A stretch of DNA of 8,544 nt from Chloroflexota bacterium. Its GTDB lineage: Bacteria; Chloroflexota; UBA6077; JACCZL01. The stretch covers positions 1-8,544 of the forward strand of contig JACCZL010000725.1 in NCBI GenBank assembly GCA_013695975.1, in the 5' to 3' direction. The notes beneath the pieces were generated by a model. That model searched no databases. It saw only the letters and a list, made by a program, of their open reading frames with translations, and had not been told where the DNA came from. Below, piece after piece: positions 1 through 5,962 of this stretch (position 1 is its first letter; the number at the start of each line of letters is the position of its first letter). A program made the translations under genes and the position numbers.

Positions 1-596
1 CCGGCACGATATTCGCGCGGCGGCAAGCTCTCCAAGAGTCGGGTGTCGGCAAGGACGAGGGCGGGCTGATGGAAGGCTCCGATCAGGTTCTTGCCTAGAC
101 GGTGGTTGATCGCGACTTTGCCACCGATGCTCGAGTCCACCTGAGCGAGCAAGGTGGTCGGGACGTGGATCAGCGGAAGGCCCCGCAAGAACGTGGCGGC
201 GACGAACCCAGCCAGGTCGCCGACGACGCCGCCGCCAACTGCCACGACGCAGTCGCCTCGGTCGGTACCGACCTCGAGGAGCCAATCCCAGAGCCGCTCG
301 GCCTCAGTCAGCGACTTGCGCTCCTCGCCGCTCGGCACAAGCGCCACCCCGATGTCGCGGCCGGCCGCGCGGAGAGCCGCTTCCACAGCCTCACCGTGCG
401 CGGACCAGACGTTGCGATCGGCGACGATCCGCGGCCGACCGGCCAGGCCGGCGCGATCGAGGAGGGTCGGGAGGCTGACCAGGAGCCCTGGACCGACCCA
501 GGCCTGGTAGCGGCTGACACCGGCGCGGATGTCGACGGGCTGAACGGCGTCGACGTCCGGCGGGCTACTGCTTCTGGACGAGCCGAGCGACGACAT
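1..596 (-). CDS. aroB: 3-dehydroquinate synthase, N-terminal part (cut by window edge)
   Basis: Catalyses step 2 of the shikimate pathway in the cytoplasm: NAD- and metal-dependent conversion of DAHP to 3-dehydroquinate. About 198 codons are visible and the frame is still open at base 1. Recognisable family blocks are PSGEERKS (residues 88-95), the NAD-binding glycine-rich segment GGGVVGDLAGF (121-131), PTTLLAQVDSSIGGKVAIN (146-164) and GKNLIGAFHQP (168-178). The metal ligands of the family (Glu, His, His) lie further on, outside the window. The ATG at 596-594 is preceded by AGGGGAGG (610-603) with 6 nt spacing, the best Shine-Dalgarno of the operon, which fixes the start. The gene overlaps the 3' end of aroK by 32 bp in another frame, so it is the last visible gene of the aro operon. 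Residues 1-20 are a Ser/Pro-rich, non-conserved extension. Family assignment is secure; completeness of the gene cannot be judged. Confidence 0.95.
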   Translation of the reverse strand, partial: MSSLGSSRSSSPPDVDAVQPVDIRAGVSRYQAWVGPGLLVSLPTLLDRAGLAGRPRIVADRNVWSAHGEAVEAALRAAGRDIGVALVPSGEERKSLTEAERLWDWLLEVGTDRGDCVVAVGGGVVGDLAGFVAATFLRGLPLIHVPTTLLAQVDSSIGGKVAINHRLGKNLIGAFHQPALVLADTRLLESLPPREYRA

Positions 597-1158
597 CGGC
601 GACCTCCCCTGGTGTGTGGGTCTCGGTCTGGACGACGTGGTGGGCGCAACGGTAATGCTCCGACCGCTCGTCGGCAAGCTGGCGCAGGCGCGCCACGAGC
701 CTGCTCCGGTCCTCGCCGCCCGCCAGGAGCGGGCGTGGCTCGCGGCGGATGCTGGTCGCGAGGCGCTCGGCCAGGATCTCGGGCGGACTCTCGAGGAAGA
801 CGACGACGTTGCCGCTCAGCATGCAGGCGCGGTTGGACGCATCGAGGACCGCGCCGCCGCCGGTGGCGATGGTGTGGCCCACTCGGGCGCACGCCTCCTG
901 GACCACTTCGGCCTCGATCGCGCGGAAGTAGGGTTCTCCTCGATCGCGAAAGACCTCCTGGACGGTCTGGCCACTCCTCCGCCTGATCTCATCGTCGGTG
1001 TCGACGAAGCGCCAGCCGAGCCGGCCGGCGACCAGGCGTCCAACGGTGGTCTTGCCCGAGCCGCTCAGCCCGACCAAAACCAGGTTGCGCGGTGCGCGGG
1101 GCCGCGGGGTCGCGGCCGGTGGCCCAAGGCGACTAGGAAGGTCGGTAGGTGGCGACAT
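565..1158 (-). CDS. aroK: Shikimate kinase
   Basis: Phosphorylates shikimate at the 3-hydroxyl using ATP (step 5 of the pathway, cytoplasmic). The 197-residue protein has the P-loop GLSGSGKTT (residues 30-38), the shikimate-binding Asp in FVDTDDEI (51-58), Arg79 in PYFRAIE, the GGG motif at 100-102 in IATGGGAVLD, the Walker-B-like strand VVVFLES (118-124), and the lid-region Arg142 in EPRPLLAGG. The ATG at 1158-1156 is chosen because the open frame upstream of it only reads through aroC out of frame. This start overlaps the aroC stop by 26 bp. No clear Shine-Dalgarno is seen, so translation may depend on coupling to aroC. The first ~24 residues are Pro/Ala/Arg-rich and precede the conserved core, so the exact start is less certain than the function. 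aroK and aroL type enzymes cannot be told apart by eye. Confidence 0.94.
   Translation of the reverse strand: MSPPTDLPSRLGPPAATPRPRAPRNLVLVGLSGSGKTTVGRLVAGRLGWRFVDTDDEIRRRSGQTVQEVFRDRGEPYFRAIEAEVVQEACARVGHTIATGGGAVLDASNRACMLSGNVVVFLESPPEILAERLATSIRREPRPLLAGGEDRSRLVARLRQLADERSEHYRCAHHVVQTETHTPGEVADVVARLVQKQ
603..610 (-). promoter_or_regulatory. Shine-Dalgarno of aroB inside aroK
   Basis: AGGGGAGG on the minus strand lies 6 nt before the ATG at 596-594. It is inside the aroK coding region and decides the aroB start, placing it 32 bp before the aroK stop is completed. Seen directly in the sequence. Confidence 0.75.
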
Positions 1159-2362
1159 AGGCTTCGAGGTTCCGGCTAATCTCGGCCACGCTGTCGCCGC
1201 CGAACTTCTGGCGGAAGGCGTCCGCCAGCACGAGCGCGGCCATCGCTTCGCCGACGACGCCGGCGGCCGGCACCACGCAGACATCGCTGCGCTCGACGTG
1301 GGCCGGGCTCTCCGCTTTGCTGGCCAGGTCGACCGACGGCAGCGGCTTGATGAGGGTCGAGATCGGCTTCGCGGCGCAGCGGACCACGAGCGGAGCGCCG
1401 TTGGTCACACCGCCCTCGGTCCCACCGGCGTTGTTGGTCTGGCGCGACCAGCCCCGTTGTGGGTCATACTCGATGACGTCGTGGACCGTGGAGCCGCGTC
1501 GCGCGGCCTCGGCGAACCCGTCGCCGATCTCGACTCCCTTGATCGACGGGATGCTGAGGAGGGCGCCGGCCAGCCGCCCATCTAGCTTTTCGTCCCACTG
1601 CGAGTAGCTTCCCAAGCCGATCGGGAGCCCGTAGGCGACGACCTCGAAAACGCCGCCGAGGGTGTCGCCGGCGGTGCGGGCGGCGTCGATCTGCTCGATC
1701 ATCAGAGCACTCGAGGCGGCGTCGGCGCAGCGGACGTCGGACGCCTCGACCCGATCCCAGAATTGGGCGATCGTCGGGTCCTTTGAGCCGCCGTACTCGC
1801 CGCGGATCGAGGTCGGTACGTCCGCTTCGACCGGACCGATTCGGAGGCTGTGACTCCTCAATTCGACGCCGAAGTGCTCGAGCAAGACCCGCGCCACGGC
1901 GCCGGCGGCGACCCGTGAGGCGGTCTCGCGGGAGCTGGCGCGCTCGAGGACGTTACGGACGTCGTCGTGGGCGTACTTGACTGCGCCGGCCAGGTCGGCG
2001 TGGCCGGGGCGGAGCTGGGTCACCCGGGAGGGGGCAGGGCCCTCGGCCATTGCCTGTGACGGGTCTGGGGGCGCCTCGACGGCCATCCTACCCTGCCAGT
2101 TCTGCCAGTCGAGGTTTGGGATGACCATGGCAATCGGGCTGCCCAGGGTGTACCCGTGTCGGACGCCGCCGACGAACTGGACTCGGTCCTTCTCGATCTT
2201 CATCCGTCCGCCGCGGCCGTGACCGCCCTGACGTCGGCGTAGCTGGTGGTCGACGGCGTCTGCCGATAGTCGGAGACCGGCTGGCATGTTCTGGACGAGG
2301 ATCGTGAGCTGCGGACCGTGGGACTCGCCGGCCGTGAGGAAGGTCAGCGCCTTTAGGGACAT
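1133..2362 (-). CDS. aroC: Chorismate synthase
   Basis: Converts EPSP to chorismate by FMN-dependent 1,4-elimination of phosphate, the last step of the common aromatic pathway. The 409-residue length fits the longer bacterial/Gram-positive class. Landmarks are TAGESHGPQL (residues 10-19, with active-site His15), GRGGRMKIEKD (49-59), VRHGYTLGSPIAMVI (67-81), RPGHADL (118-124, second conserved His121), ERASSRETASRVAAGAV (140-156), NNAGGTEGGVTNGAPLVVR (310-328) and the C-terminal RSDVCVVPAAGVVGE (358-372, conserved Asp360). The start at 2362-2360 gives the canonical N-terminus MSLKALTFLTAGESHG and has GGAG 8 nt upstream; the open frame continues 27 codons further but into aroA sequence without family similarity. 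It overlaps aroA by 10 bp and aroK by 26 bp. The position before GRG is His (GGHGRGG), where I recall Tyr in many homologues; this is not expected to matter much. Confidence 0.97.
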   Translation of the reverse strand: MSLKALTFLTAGESHGPQLTILVQNMPAGLRLSADAVDHQLRRRQGGHGRGGRMKIEKDRVQFVGGVRHGYTLGSPIAMVIPNLDWQNWQGRMAVEAPPDPSQAMAEGPAPSRVTQLRPGHADLAGAVKYAHDDVRNVLERASSRETASRVAAGAVARVLLEHFGVELRSHSLRIGPVEADVPTSIRGEYGGSKDPTIAQFWDRVEASDVRCADAASSALMIEQIDAARTAGDTLGGVFEVVAYGLPIGLGSYSQWDEKLDGRLAGALLSIPSIKGVEIGDGFAEAARRGSTVHDVIEYDPQRGWSRQTNNAGGTEGGVTNGAPLVVRCAAKPISTLIKPLPSVDLASKAESPAHVERSDVCVVPAAGVVGEAMAALVLADAFRQKFGGDSVAEISRNLEAYVATYRPS

Positions 2363-3714
2363 CCGACAGGCTCCAGTAGTCCGACGTCGCCTCCGAGCGC
2401 GCGGGCGTGGTCCCAGAAGGCGGGATAGGAGATCGCCACGCACTCCGCGGCGCCGATGCGAACCCCCGCGCCGGCCAGGCCCGCCACAGCGAGGCTCATC
2501 GCCAGGCGATGGTCAGCATGCGAGTCGCACGCGGCCGCCTCCAGTGGGACACCGCCGACGATGCGCAAGCCGTCGGGCAGCTCTTCGACCTGTCCTCCGA
2601 GCCGAACCAGCTCCCGCGCAAGACTGGTGATCCGGTCGCTCTCCTTGACCCGTAGCTCGGCGGCATCGCGGATCTCGGTGACCCCGTCGGCGAAGAGCGC
2701 GAGCACGGCCACGAGCGGCAGCTCGTCGATCGCCCGCGGCACGAGCTCCTCGGCGACCGTCACGCCGTGCAGCACACTGCTCCTGGCGACCAGGTCCGCG
2801 CGCGGCTCGCCGGCGACCGTCCGCTCGTCGAGGACCTCGACGTCGGCGCCCATCTCGCGCAGGATATCGAGGAGGCCGACGCGGCCGGGATTGATACCGA
2901 CGTCGCGGACGGTGATCACGGCGTCAGGATGGGCGCAGGCGAGCGCCAGCCAGTAGGCCGCTGCCGAGAAGTCGCCGGGCACGTCGACGTCGACTGCCGC
3001 GAGCTGAGCCCCGCCGGTGACACTGACGACCGAACCCTCCTCGCGGACCCGGGCACCCTGCGCCCGGAGCAGGCGTTCGGTGTGATCGCGGGAAGCGGCC
3101 GGGGCACGGACGACTGTCTCACCCTGCGCCTGGAGGCCGGCCAGCAGGACGCAGGACTTGATCTGGGCGCTCGCCACCGGAGCGGTGTAGTCGAGCCCGC
3201 GGAGTGGGCCGCCGGTGATGGCCAGTGGGGCAAAGCGTCCAGCCTGGCGCCCTGCAATGTGGGCGCCCATCTGCCGCAAAGGCTCGACGACACGGAGCAT
3301 CGGGCGGGCGCTGAGCGAGGCGTCGCCAGCCAGGACGGAAAAGATCGATTGACCGGCCAGGAGCCCCGCCAGCAGCCGCATCGTCGTGCCGGAGTTACCC
3401 GCGTCGAGCGGGAGGATCGGCTCGACGAAGCGTCCGCTGGCCCCGGCGATCGTGACGGTCGGCCCGCGTCCCCCATCGCCCGGCTCGCACTCGAGCTGGA
3501 CGCCAAGTGTCCTGAGGCATGCGAGGGTCGATTGGCAGTCGGCGCCGGTCGAGAAGTTTGTAATCCGGGCCCGGCCGCGGGCAAAGGCGTTCATGATCGC
3601 GGCGCGATGCGAGATCGACTTGTCGCCCGGCACGCGGACGGCGCCGCGTAGGCGGCGGGGGGGCCGGACGTCGACGCTACCCGGACCAGGCGCTGTCGCC
3701 GATGTTGGGCTCAC
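2353..3714 (-). CDS. aroA: 3-phosphoshikimate 1-carboxyvinyltransferase (EPSP synthase)
   Basis: Transfers the enolpyruvyl group of PEP to shikimate-3-phosphate (step 6). The 453-residue protein carries the family blocks in order: PGDKSISHR (29-37), DAGNSGTTMRLLAG (104-117), ARPMLRVVEPLRQMG (136-150), SAQIKSCVLLAGLQ (182-195), RDHTERLL (209-216), VPGDFSAAAYWLA (245-257), the catalytic Asp330 in IDELPL, RVKESDRI (355-362) and DSHADHRLAMS (397-407). GDKS, SAQIK and RDHTE point to the class II, Bacillus/Agrobacterium-CP4-like branch rather than the E. coli branch. The PEP-site Gly109 (NSGT) is Gly, not the Ala of CP4. The start is GTG at 3714-3712, sharing GTGA with the upstream DAHP synthase stop (4-bp overlap), and there is no strong Shine-Dalgarno, so re-initiation is likely. 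Residues 1-13 are non-conserved and the start could be slightly downstream. Confidence 0.97.
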   Translation of the reverse strand: MSPTSATAPGPGSVDVRPPRRLRGAVRVPGDKSISHRAAIMNAFARGRARITNFSTGADCQSTLACLRTLGVQLECEPGDGGRGPTVTIAGASGRFVEPILPLDAGNSGTTMRLLAGLLAGQSIFSVLAGDASLSARPMLRVVEPLRQMGAHIAGRQAGRFAPLAITGGPLRGLDYTAPVASAQIKSCVLLAGLQAQGETVVRAPAASRDHTERLLRAQGARVREEGSVVSVTGGAQLAAVDVDVPGDFSAAAYWLALACAHPDAVITVRDVGINPGRVGLLDILREMGADVEVLDERTVAGEPRADLVARSSVLHGVTVAEELVPRAIDELPLVAVLALFADGVTEIRDAAELRVKESDRITSLARELVRLGGQVEELPDGLRIVGGVPLEAAACDSHADHRLAMSLAVAGLAGAGVRIGAAECVAISYPAFWDHARALGGDVGLLEPVGCP

Positions 3715-4757
3715 GCCGGAACTGCCGCCGGCTCAGCGCTCCCGACCCGCCGCCCGAGCGGAACCACCAGCGAGCGTAGGCCGTCCATCAGGTCGGCGAA
3801 GTTCTCGAAGTTGAGCGACTGCGGCCCATCCGACAGGGCGTGGTCTGGTGAAGGATGGACCTCGATCAGCAGGCCGTGCGCGCCGACGGCGAGCGCGGCG
3901 AGGGCCATCGGCTTGACCAGGTACCACTTGCCGGTCCCGTGGCTCGGGTCGGCGACGATCGGCAGGTGGCTCAAGCGACGGATGACCGGCACCGCGCTGA
4001 GGTCGAGGGTGTTGCGGACGGAGGTCTCGAAGGTCCGAATGCCCCGCTCACAGAGGATGACCTGGAAGTTTCCGGCGGCCATGACGTATTCGGCGGCGTG
4101 GAGCCACTCGTCGATCGTTCCAGCCAGCCCTCGCTTGAGCATGATCGGCTTGTCGGTGCGACCCGCTTCCTTGAGCAAGGGGAAGTTCTGCATGTTGCGG
4201 GCGCCGATCTGAAGGACATCGGCGAACCTGGCGACCGTCGCGACGTCGCCAGGTTCGAGCACTTCGGTGATGATCGGCAGGCCGGTCTCCTCGCGGGCTT
4301 CGGCGAGGAGCTCGAGACCGTTCACGCCGAGGCCCTGGAAGCTGTAAGGAGAGGTCCGCGGCTTGAACGCGCCGCCACGGAGGATCCGCGCTCCGGCCGC
4401 CTTCACGGCCCGCGCCGTCTGGAGGAGCTGCTCGCGATTCTCGACCGAACAGGGGCCGGCCATGACGACGAGCTCGTCGCCGCCGATGCTGACGTCGCCG
4501 ACGTGAACGATCGTGTCGGTCGGTCGGAACTCGCGGCTGGCGAGCTTGTAGGACTTCGTAATCCGCGTCACGTGGTCGACGCCAGGCAGCAGCTCCATCA
4601 GCTCTGGCAGCTCCGGTGGAAACCCGACGCCGATCACCCCGATTACCGTCCGCTCGGTACCGCCAGAGATGTGGGCGCCGAGCCCGAACTCCTTCAGGCG
4701 ATTGACGACCCCGTCGACCTGTACCTGTGCCGCGTGACTACCCATCACCACGATCAC
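3711..4757 (-). CDS. aroF: 3-deoxy-7-phosphoheptulonate (DAHP) synthase, type I-beta with N-terminal regulatory domain
   Basis: Condenses PEP and erythrose-4-phosphate to DAHP, the committed step into aromatic biosynthesis. With GTG at 4757-4755 the product is 348 residues. Residues 1-~72 form a ferredoxin-like regulatory domain (VIVVMGSHAA..., HISGGTERTVIGVIG) ending in KSYKLASREF. From ~88 comes the TIM-barrel: AGPCSVE (100-106), LRGGAFKPRTSPYSFQGLG (126-144), QIGARNMQNF (183-192), MLKRG (206-210), ILCERGIRTFE (234-244), DPSHGTG (270-276), GLLIEVHPSP (295-304) and ALSDGPQSL (307-315). The expected metal ligands are present: Cys103, His273, Glu299 and Asp310. From memory the sequence closely resembles the Thermotoga maritima enzyme, whose N-terminal domain mediates Tyr/Phe feedback; that control is inferred here. 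The start follows GGAGGGGG and yields the same N-terminal shape. A TTG 20 codons upstream would overlap the leader terminator and is rejected. First gene of the aro operon. Symbol usage varies (aroF/aroG/aroA). Confidence 0.95.
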   Translation of the reverse strand: MIVVMGSHAAQVQVDGVVNRLKEFGLGAHISGGTERTVIGVIGVGFPPELPELMELLPGVDHVTRITKSYKLASREFRPTDTIVHVGDVSIGGDELVVMAGPCSVENREQLLQTARAVKAAGARILRGGAFKPRTSPYSFQGLGVNGLELLAEAREETGLPIITEVLEPGDVATVARFADVLQIGARNMQNFPLLKEAGRTDKPIMLKRGLAGTIDEWLHAAEYVMAAGNFQVILCERGIRTFETSVRNTLDLSAVPVIRRLSHLPIVADPSHGTGKWYLVKPMALAALAVGAHGLLIEVHPSPDHALSDGPQSLNFENFADLMDGLRSLVVPLGRRVGSAEPAAVPA

Positions 4758-4762
4758 GTCTG

Positions 4763-4770
4763 CCCCCTCC
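4763..4770 (-). promoter_or_regulatory. Shine-Dalgarno of the DAHP synthase gene
   Basis: GGAGGGGG on the minus strand ends 5 nt before GTG 4757-4755. This strong site supports the GTG start over the upstream in-frame TTG at 4817. Confidence 0.75.
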
Positions 4771-4817
4771 CTGTCGTTGGGCCTGCCGGACGTTGTCGAA
4801 CTCTCCCGTACAAGCAA

Positions 4818-4843
4818 GAAGCAGAGGGTGTTCCCTCTGCTTC
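4818..4843 (-). terminator. Attenuator-type intrinsic terminator in the aro operon leader
   Basis: On the minus strand GAAGCAGAGGG, loop AACA and CCCTCTGCTTC form a perfect 11-bp stem with a 4-nt loop. The RNA continues with UUGCUUGU, so from the upper stem onward there is a U-rich run (7 of 11 bases in UUCUUGCUUGU). It lies 61 nt before the DAHP synthase start and 27 nt after the leader peptide stop codon. A terminator between promoter and first gene is the hallmark of attenuation. The U-tract is interrupted, so its efficiency is uncertain. The palindrome itself is certain; the terminator role is inferred. Confidence 0.72.
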
Positions 4844-4847
4844 ACGG

Positions 4848-4897
4848 CACGACGGAGTCTCGAAACCTGCTAGCGCTGGCGCAGCAGCTCCGTCATG
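4848..4897 (-). promoter_or_regulatory. Composite leader hairpin overlapping the end of the leader peptide (attenuator arms 1:2)
   Basis: On the minus strand CATGACGGAG (4897-4888) can pair with CTCCGTCGTG (4857-4848): 10 pairs, one of them G-U. Inside it CTGCTGCG and CGCTAGCAG (4887-4867) form a second stem of 8 pairs with a one-base bulge and loop CCAG. The 5' arm starts 8 nt after the last aromatic codon of the leader peptide, and the UAG stop falls in the inner stem. A ribosome stalled on the Tyr/Phe codons would cover part of the outer 5' arm, and one at the stop codon would disrupt the whole element. This is the place expected of attenuator arms 1 and 2. Pairings were found by eye, without energies. 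Confidence 0.55.
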
Positions 4898-4932
4898 CCT
4901 GACCTAAAGTAAAAGTACGCCGATCGAAACAT
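4870..4932 (-). CDS. Aro operon leader peptide with Tyr-Phe-Tyr-Phe control codons
   Basis: A 20-codon ORF starting at ATG 4932-4930 and ending with TAG 4872-4870 encodes MFRSAYFYFRSGMTELLRQR. Codons 6-9 are TAC TTT TAC TTT, four aromatic codons in a row, in the leader of the operon that makes the precursors of those amino acids. It lies about 34 nt after the predicted transcription start. It is followed by a hairpin overlapping its end and then by a terminator-like hairpin, as in the trp and phe leader peptides of enterobacteria. The ribosome binding site is only moderate (AGTGGA, 5 nt before ATG). The peptide itself probably has no function; the role would be to make the ribosome pause when charged tRNA-Tyr or tRNA-Phe is short, allowing read-through into the aro genes. 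The ORF is seen directly; regulation is inferred from layout. The frame is open upstream past the promoter, but that part would not be transcribed from it. Confidence 0.68.
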   Translation of the reverse strand: MFRSAYFYFRSGMTELLRQR

Positions 4933-4972
4933 CAAGGTCCACTCGCTCGCACGCGGGATCTCGCTGGCAACG

Positions 4973-5001
4973 AGTATAGGGCAGCGGTCGCCCCCTGTCA
5001 A
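4973..5001 (-). promoter_or_regulatory. Sigma-A/sigma-70 promoter of the aro operon
   Basis: On the minus strand there is a perfect -35 TTGACA (5001-4996), a 17-bp spacer and a -10 TATACT (4978-4973), which differs from TATAAT at one position. Transcription should start near 4966, leaving a leader of about 210 nt before the DAHP synthase gene that contains the leader peptide and both hairpins. Such a strong promoter fits an operon whose output is limited afterwards, by attenuation. Confidence 0.88.
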
Positions 5002-5187
5002 ATCGGGGCTGGCCTCAAATGGGTCTCGTGCTCGCGGTCCTGATCCGGCATAGGGATTCGTCTGCCGAGCGTGAGCGGGCGGCCCGCCGGCGACCGCGCC
5101 CACGTGGCGGTTGGGCGTCCGATTGCCCTAAGCTCCACTGAGTGTGGGACGAGAAACGTCCGCGGGGAGCGACGCATACGGAGCGCG
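5002..5187. other. Intergenic DNA upstream of the rodZ-like gene
   Basis: This stretch separates the aro promoter from the plus-strand rodZ-like start. I find no protein gene, RNA gene or convincing plus-strand promoter. It holds a short GC palindrome (GCGGGC-G-GCCCGC, 5075-5087) and CCACGTGG (5100-5107), neither with clear meaning in GC-rich DNA. The promoter of the plus-strand cluster should lie here or just upstream of it, but no good -35/-10 pair is visible. GGAG at 5180-5183 is the likely ribosome binding site for the ATG at 5188. Confidence 0.4.
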
Positions 5188-5961
5188 ATGGGCACCTTTG
5201 GTGAGACCCTGCGCCAGGCGCGGGAAGATCTCGGCGCGTCGTTGAGCGACGCCGAGCGCGAAACCCACATACATCGGCGCTACCTGGAAGCGCTCGAGGT
5301 CGAGGACGAGCCCAGACTGCCGGCGGCCGTTTACACGCGGGGGTTCATCCGAACGTATAGCCGCTATCTGGGGCTGAACCCGGACGCGATGATCGACCTG
5401 TTCGGACCTCGCGGCGGCGTCGCCGAACAGTCGGAGGTGAGGCCGATACCGGCCCAGCTCAATGCTCCGCGGGCGATCACGATCCGCCCGGCCGTGCTCC
5501 TTGCTGGACTGGTTATGGCTGGGCTGCTCTTGACATATCTCTGGTCGCAGTATACTTCCTTCGTCGAAAGCTTGGATCAGGTCGAGCAGGCGGCGACGTC
5601 AAGAGTGGGGCCGCCGACGGCGCTCCCGAAGCCGGAGGGTTCAGGACCGGCGCTCGCGGCAGTCGCCAGCCCGAGCCCGAGTCCACCGAGCCTGGCAGCC
5701 GCGCCCACGCCGACGCAAGTACGCGGGCTCGCGGTCGAGGCGCGAGTCACGGAGCGGAGCTGGATGGAGGTCTGGGTGGACGGACGGTCGGTGATGGCGG
5801 AGACCGCGCCGGCGGGGTTCCGGCGCGCCTTTACGGCGGAGCAGCAGGTGCGGATGCGGGTCGGGAACGCGGCCGGGGTCCAGGTCTTTGTAAACGGGGT
5901 CGCCCAGGGGCCGCTCGGGGCGCGCGGAGACGTCGTCGTCGCCCGCTGGGAGCGGGAGTAG
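5188..5961 (+). CDS. rodZ: RodZ-like membrane protein with N-terminal helix-turn-helix domain
   Basis: The 257-residue protein has the RodZ architecture. Residues 1-~67 form a Cro/RodZ-type helix-turn-helix (GTFGETLRQAREDLGASLSD, IHRRYLEALEVED, PAAVYTRGFIRTYSRYLGL). A single transmembrane helix lies at ~100-119 (AVLLAGLVMAGLLLTYLW), preceded by an Arg-containing cytoplasmic segment. A Pro/Ala/Ser linker follows (~138-178), then an extracytoplasmic beta-rich domain (~180-257; VEARVTERSWMEVWVDGRSV, VFVNGVAQGPLG) like the RodZ C-terminal domain. RodZ proteins link MreB filaments to the cell-wall elongation machinery; in this organism that role is inferred, and mreB is not in the window. The ATG at 5188 has GGAG 4 nt upstream, and sequence before it shows no family similarity. 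rimO starts 1 bp after its stop, so the two are probably co-translated. RodZ-like genes near recA are common in Gram-positive bacteria. Confidence 0.85.
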   Translation: MGTFGETLRQAREDLGASLSDAERETHIHRRYLEALEVEDEPRLPAAVYTRGFIRTYSRYLGLNPDAMIDLFGPRGGVAEQSEVRPIPAQLNAPRAITIRPAVLLAGLVMAGLLLTYLWSQYTSFVESLDQVEQAATSRVGPPTALPKPEGSGPALAAVASPSPSPPSLAAAPTPTQVRGLAVEARVTERSWMEVWVDGRSVMAETAPAGFRRAFTAEQQVRMRVGNAAGVQVFVNGVAQGPLGARGDVVVARWERE

Positions 5962-5962
5962 G

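Noticed and set aside
102..986. Long plus-strand open frames across the aro genes (e.g. 102-986, 2767-3651, 3855-4907)
   Set aside because: Antisense shadows of aroB, aroK, aroA and DAHP synthase, typical of GC-rich codon use; no recognisable domains and Arg/Gly/Pro-rich translations.
4758..4817. N-terminal extension of DAHP synthase starting at TTG 4817
   Set aside because: It has no ribosome binding site, begins within the terminator-like hairpin's tail, and the added residues have no family similarity; GTG 4757 has GGAGGGGG and the expected N-terminus.
4757..4966. T-box riboswitch in the aro leader
   Set aside because: The leader is ~210 nt and lacks the conserved T-box bulge sequence (GGTGGNACCGCG-like) before the terminator; a leader peptide with tandem Tyr/Phe codons explains it better.
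5075..5107. Palindromes GCGGGC-G-GCCCGC and CCACGTGG as operators
   Set aside because: Short GC palindromes are expected by chance in such DNA and there is no second copy or placement that argues for a regulator.
5105..5134. Plus-strand promoter for the rodZ-like gene (TGGCGG, 18 bp, TAAGCT)
   Set aside because: Only the -10 has the TAnnnT form and the -35 is poor; not supportable by eye.
5071..5187. Upstream extension of the rodZ-like ORF to 5071
   Set aside because: The 39 extra residues do not resemble RodZ N-termini, and the ATG at 5188 has a nearby GGAG and begins exactly at the conserved helix-turn-helix.
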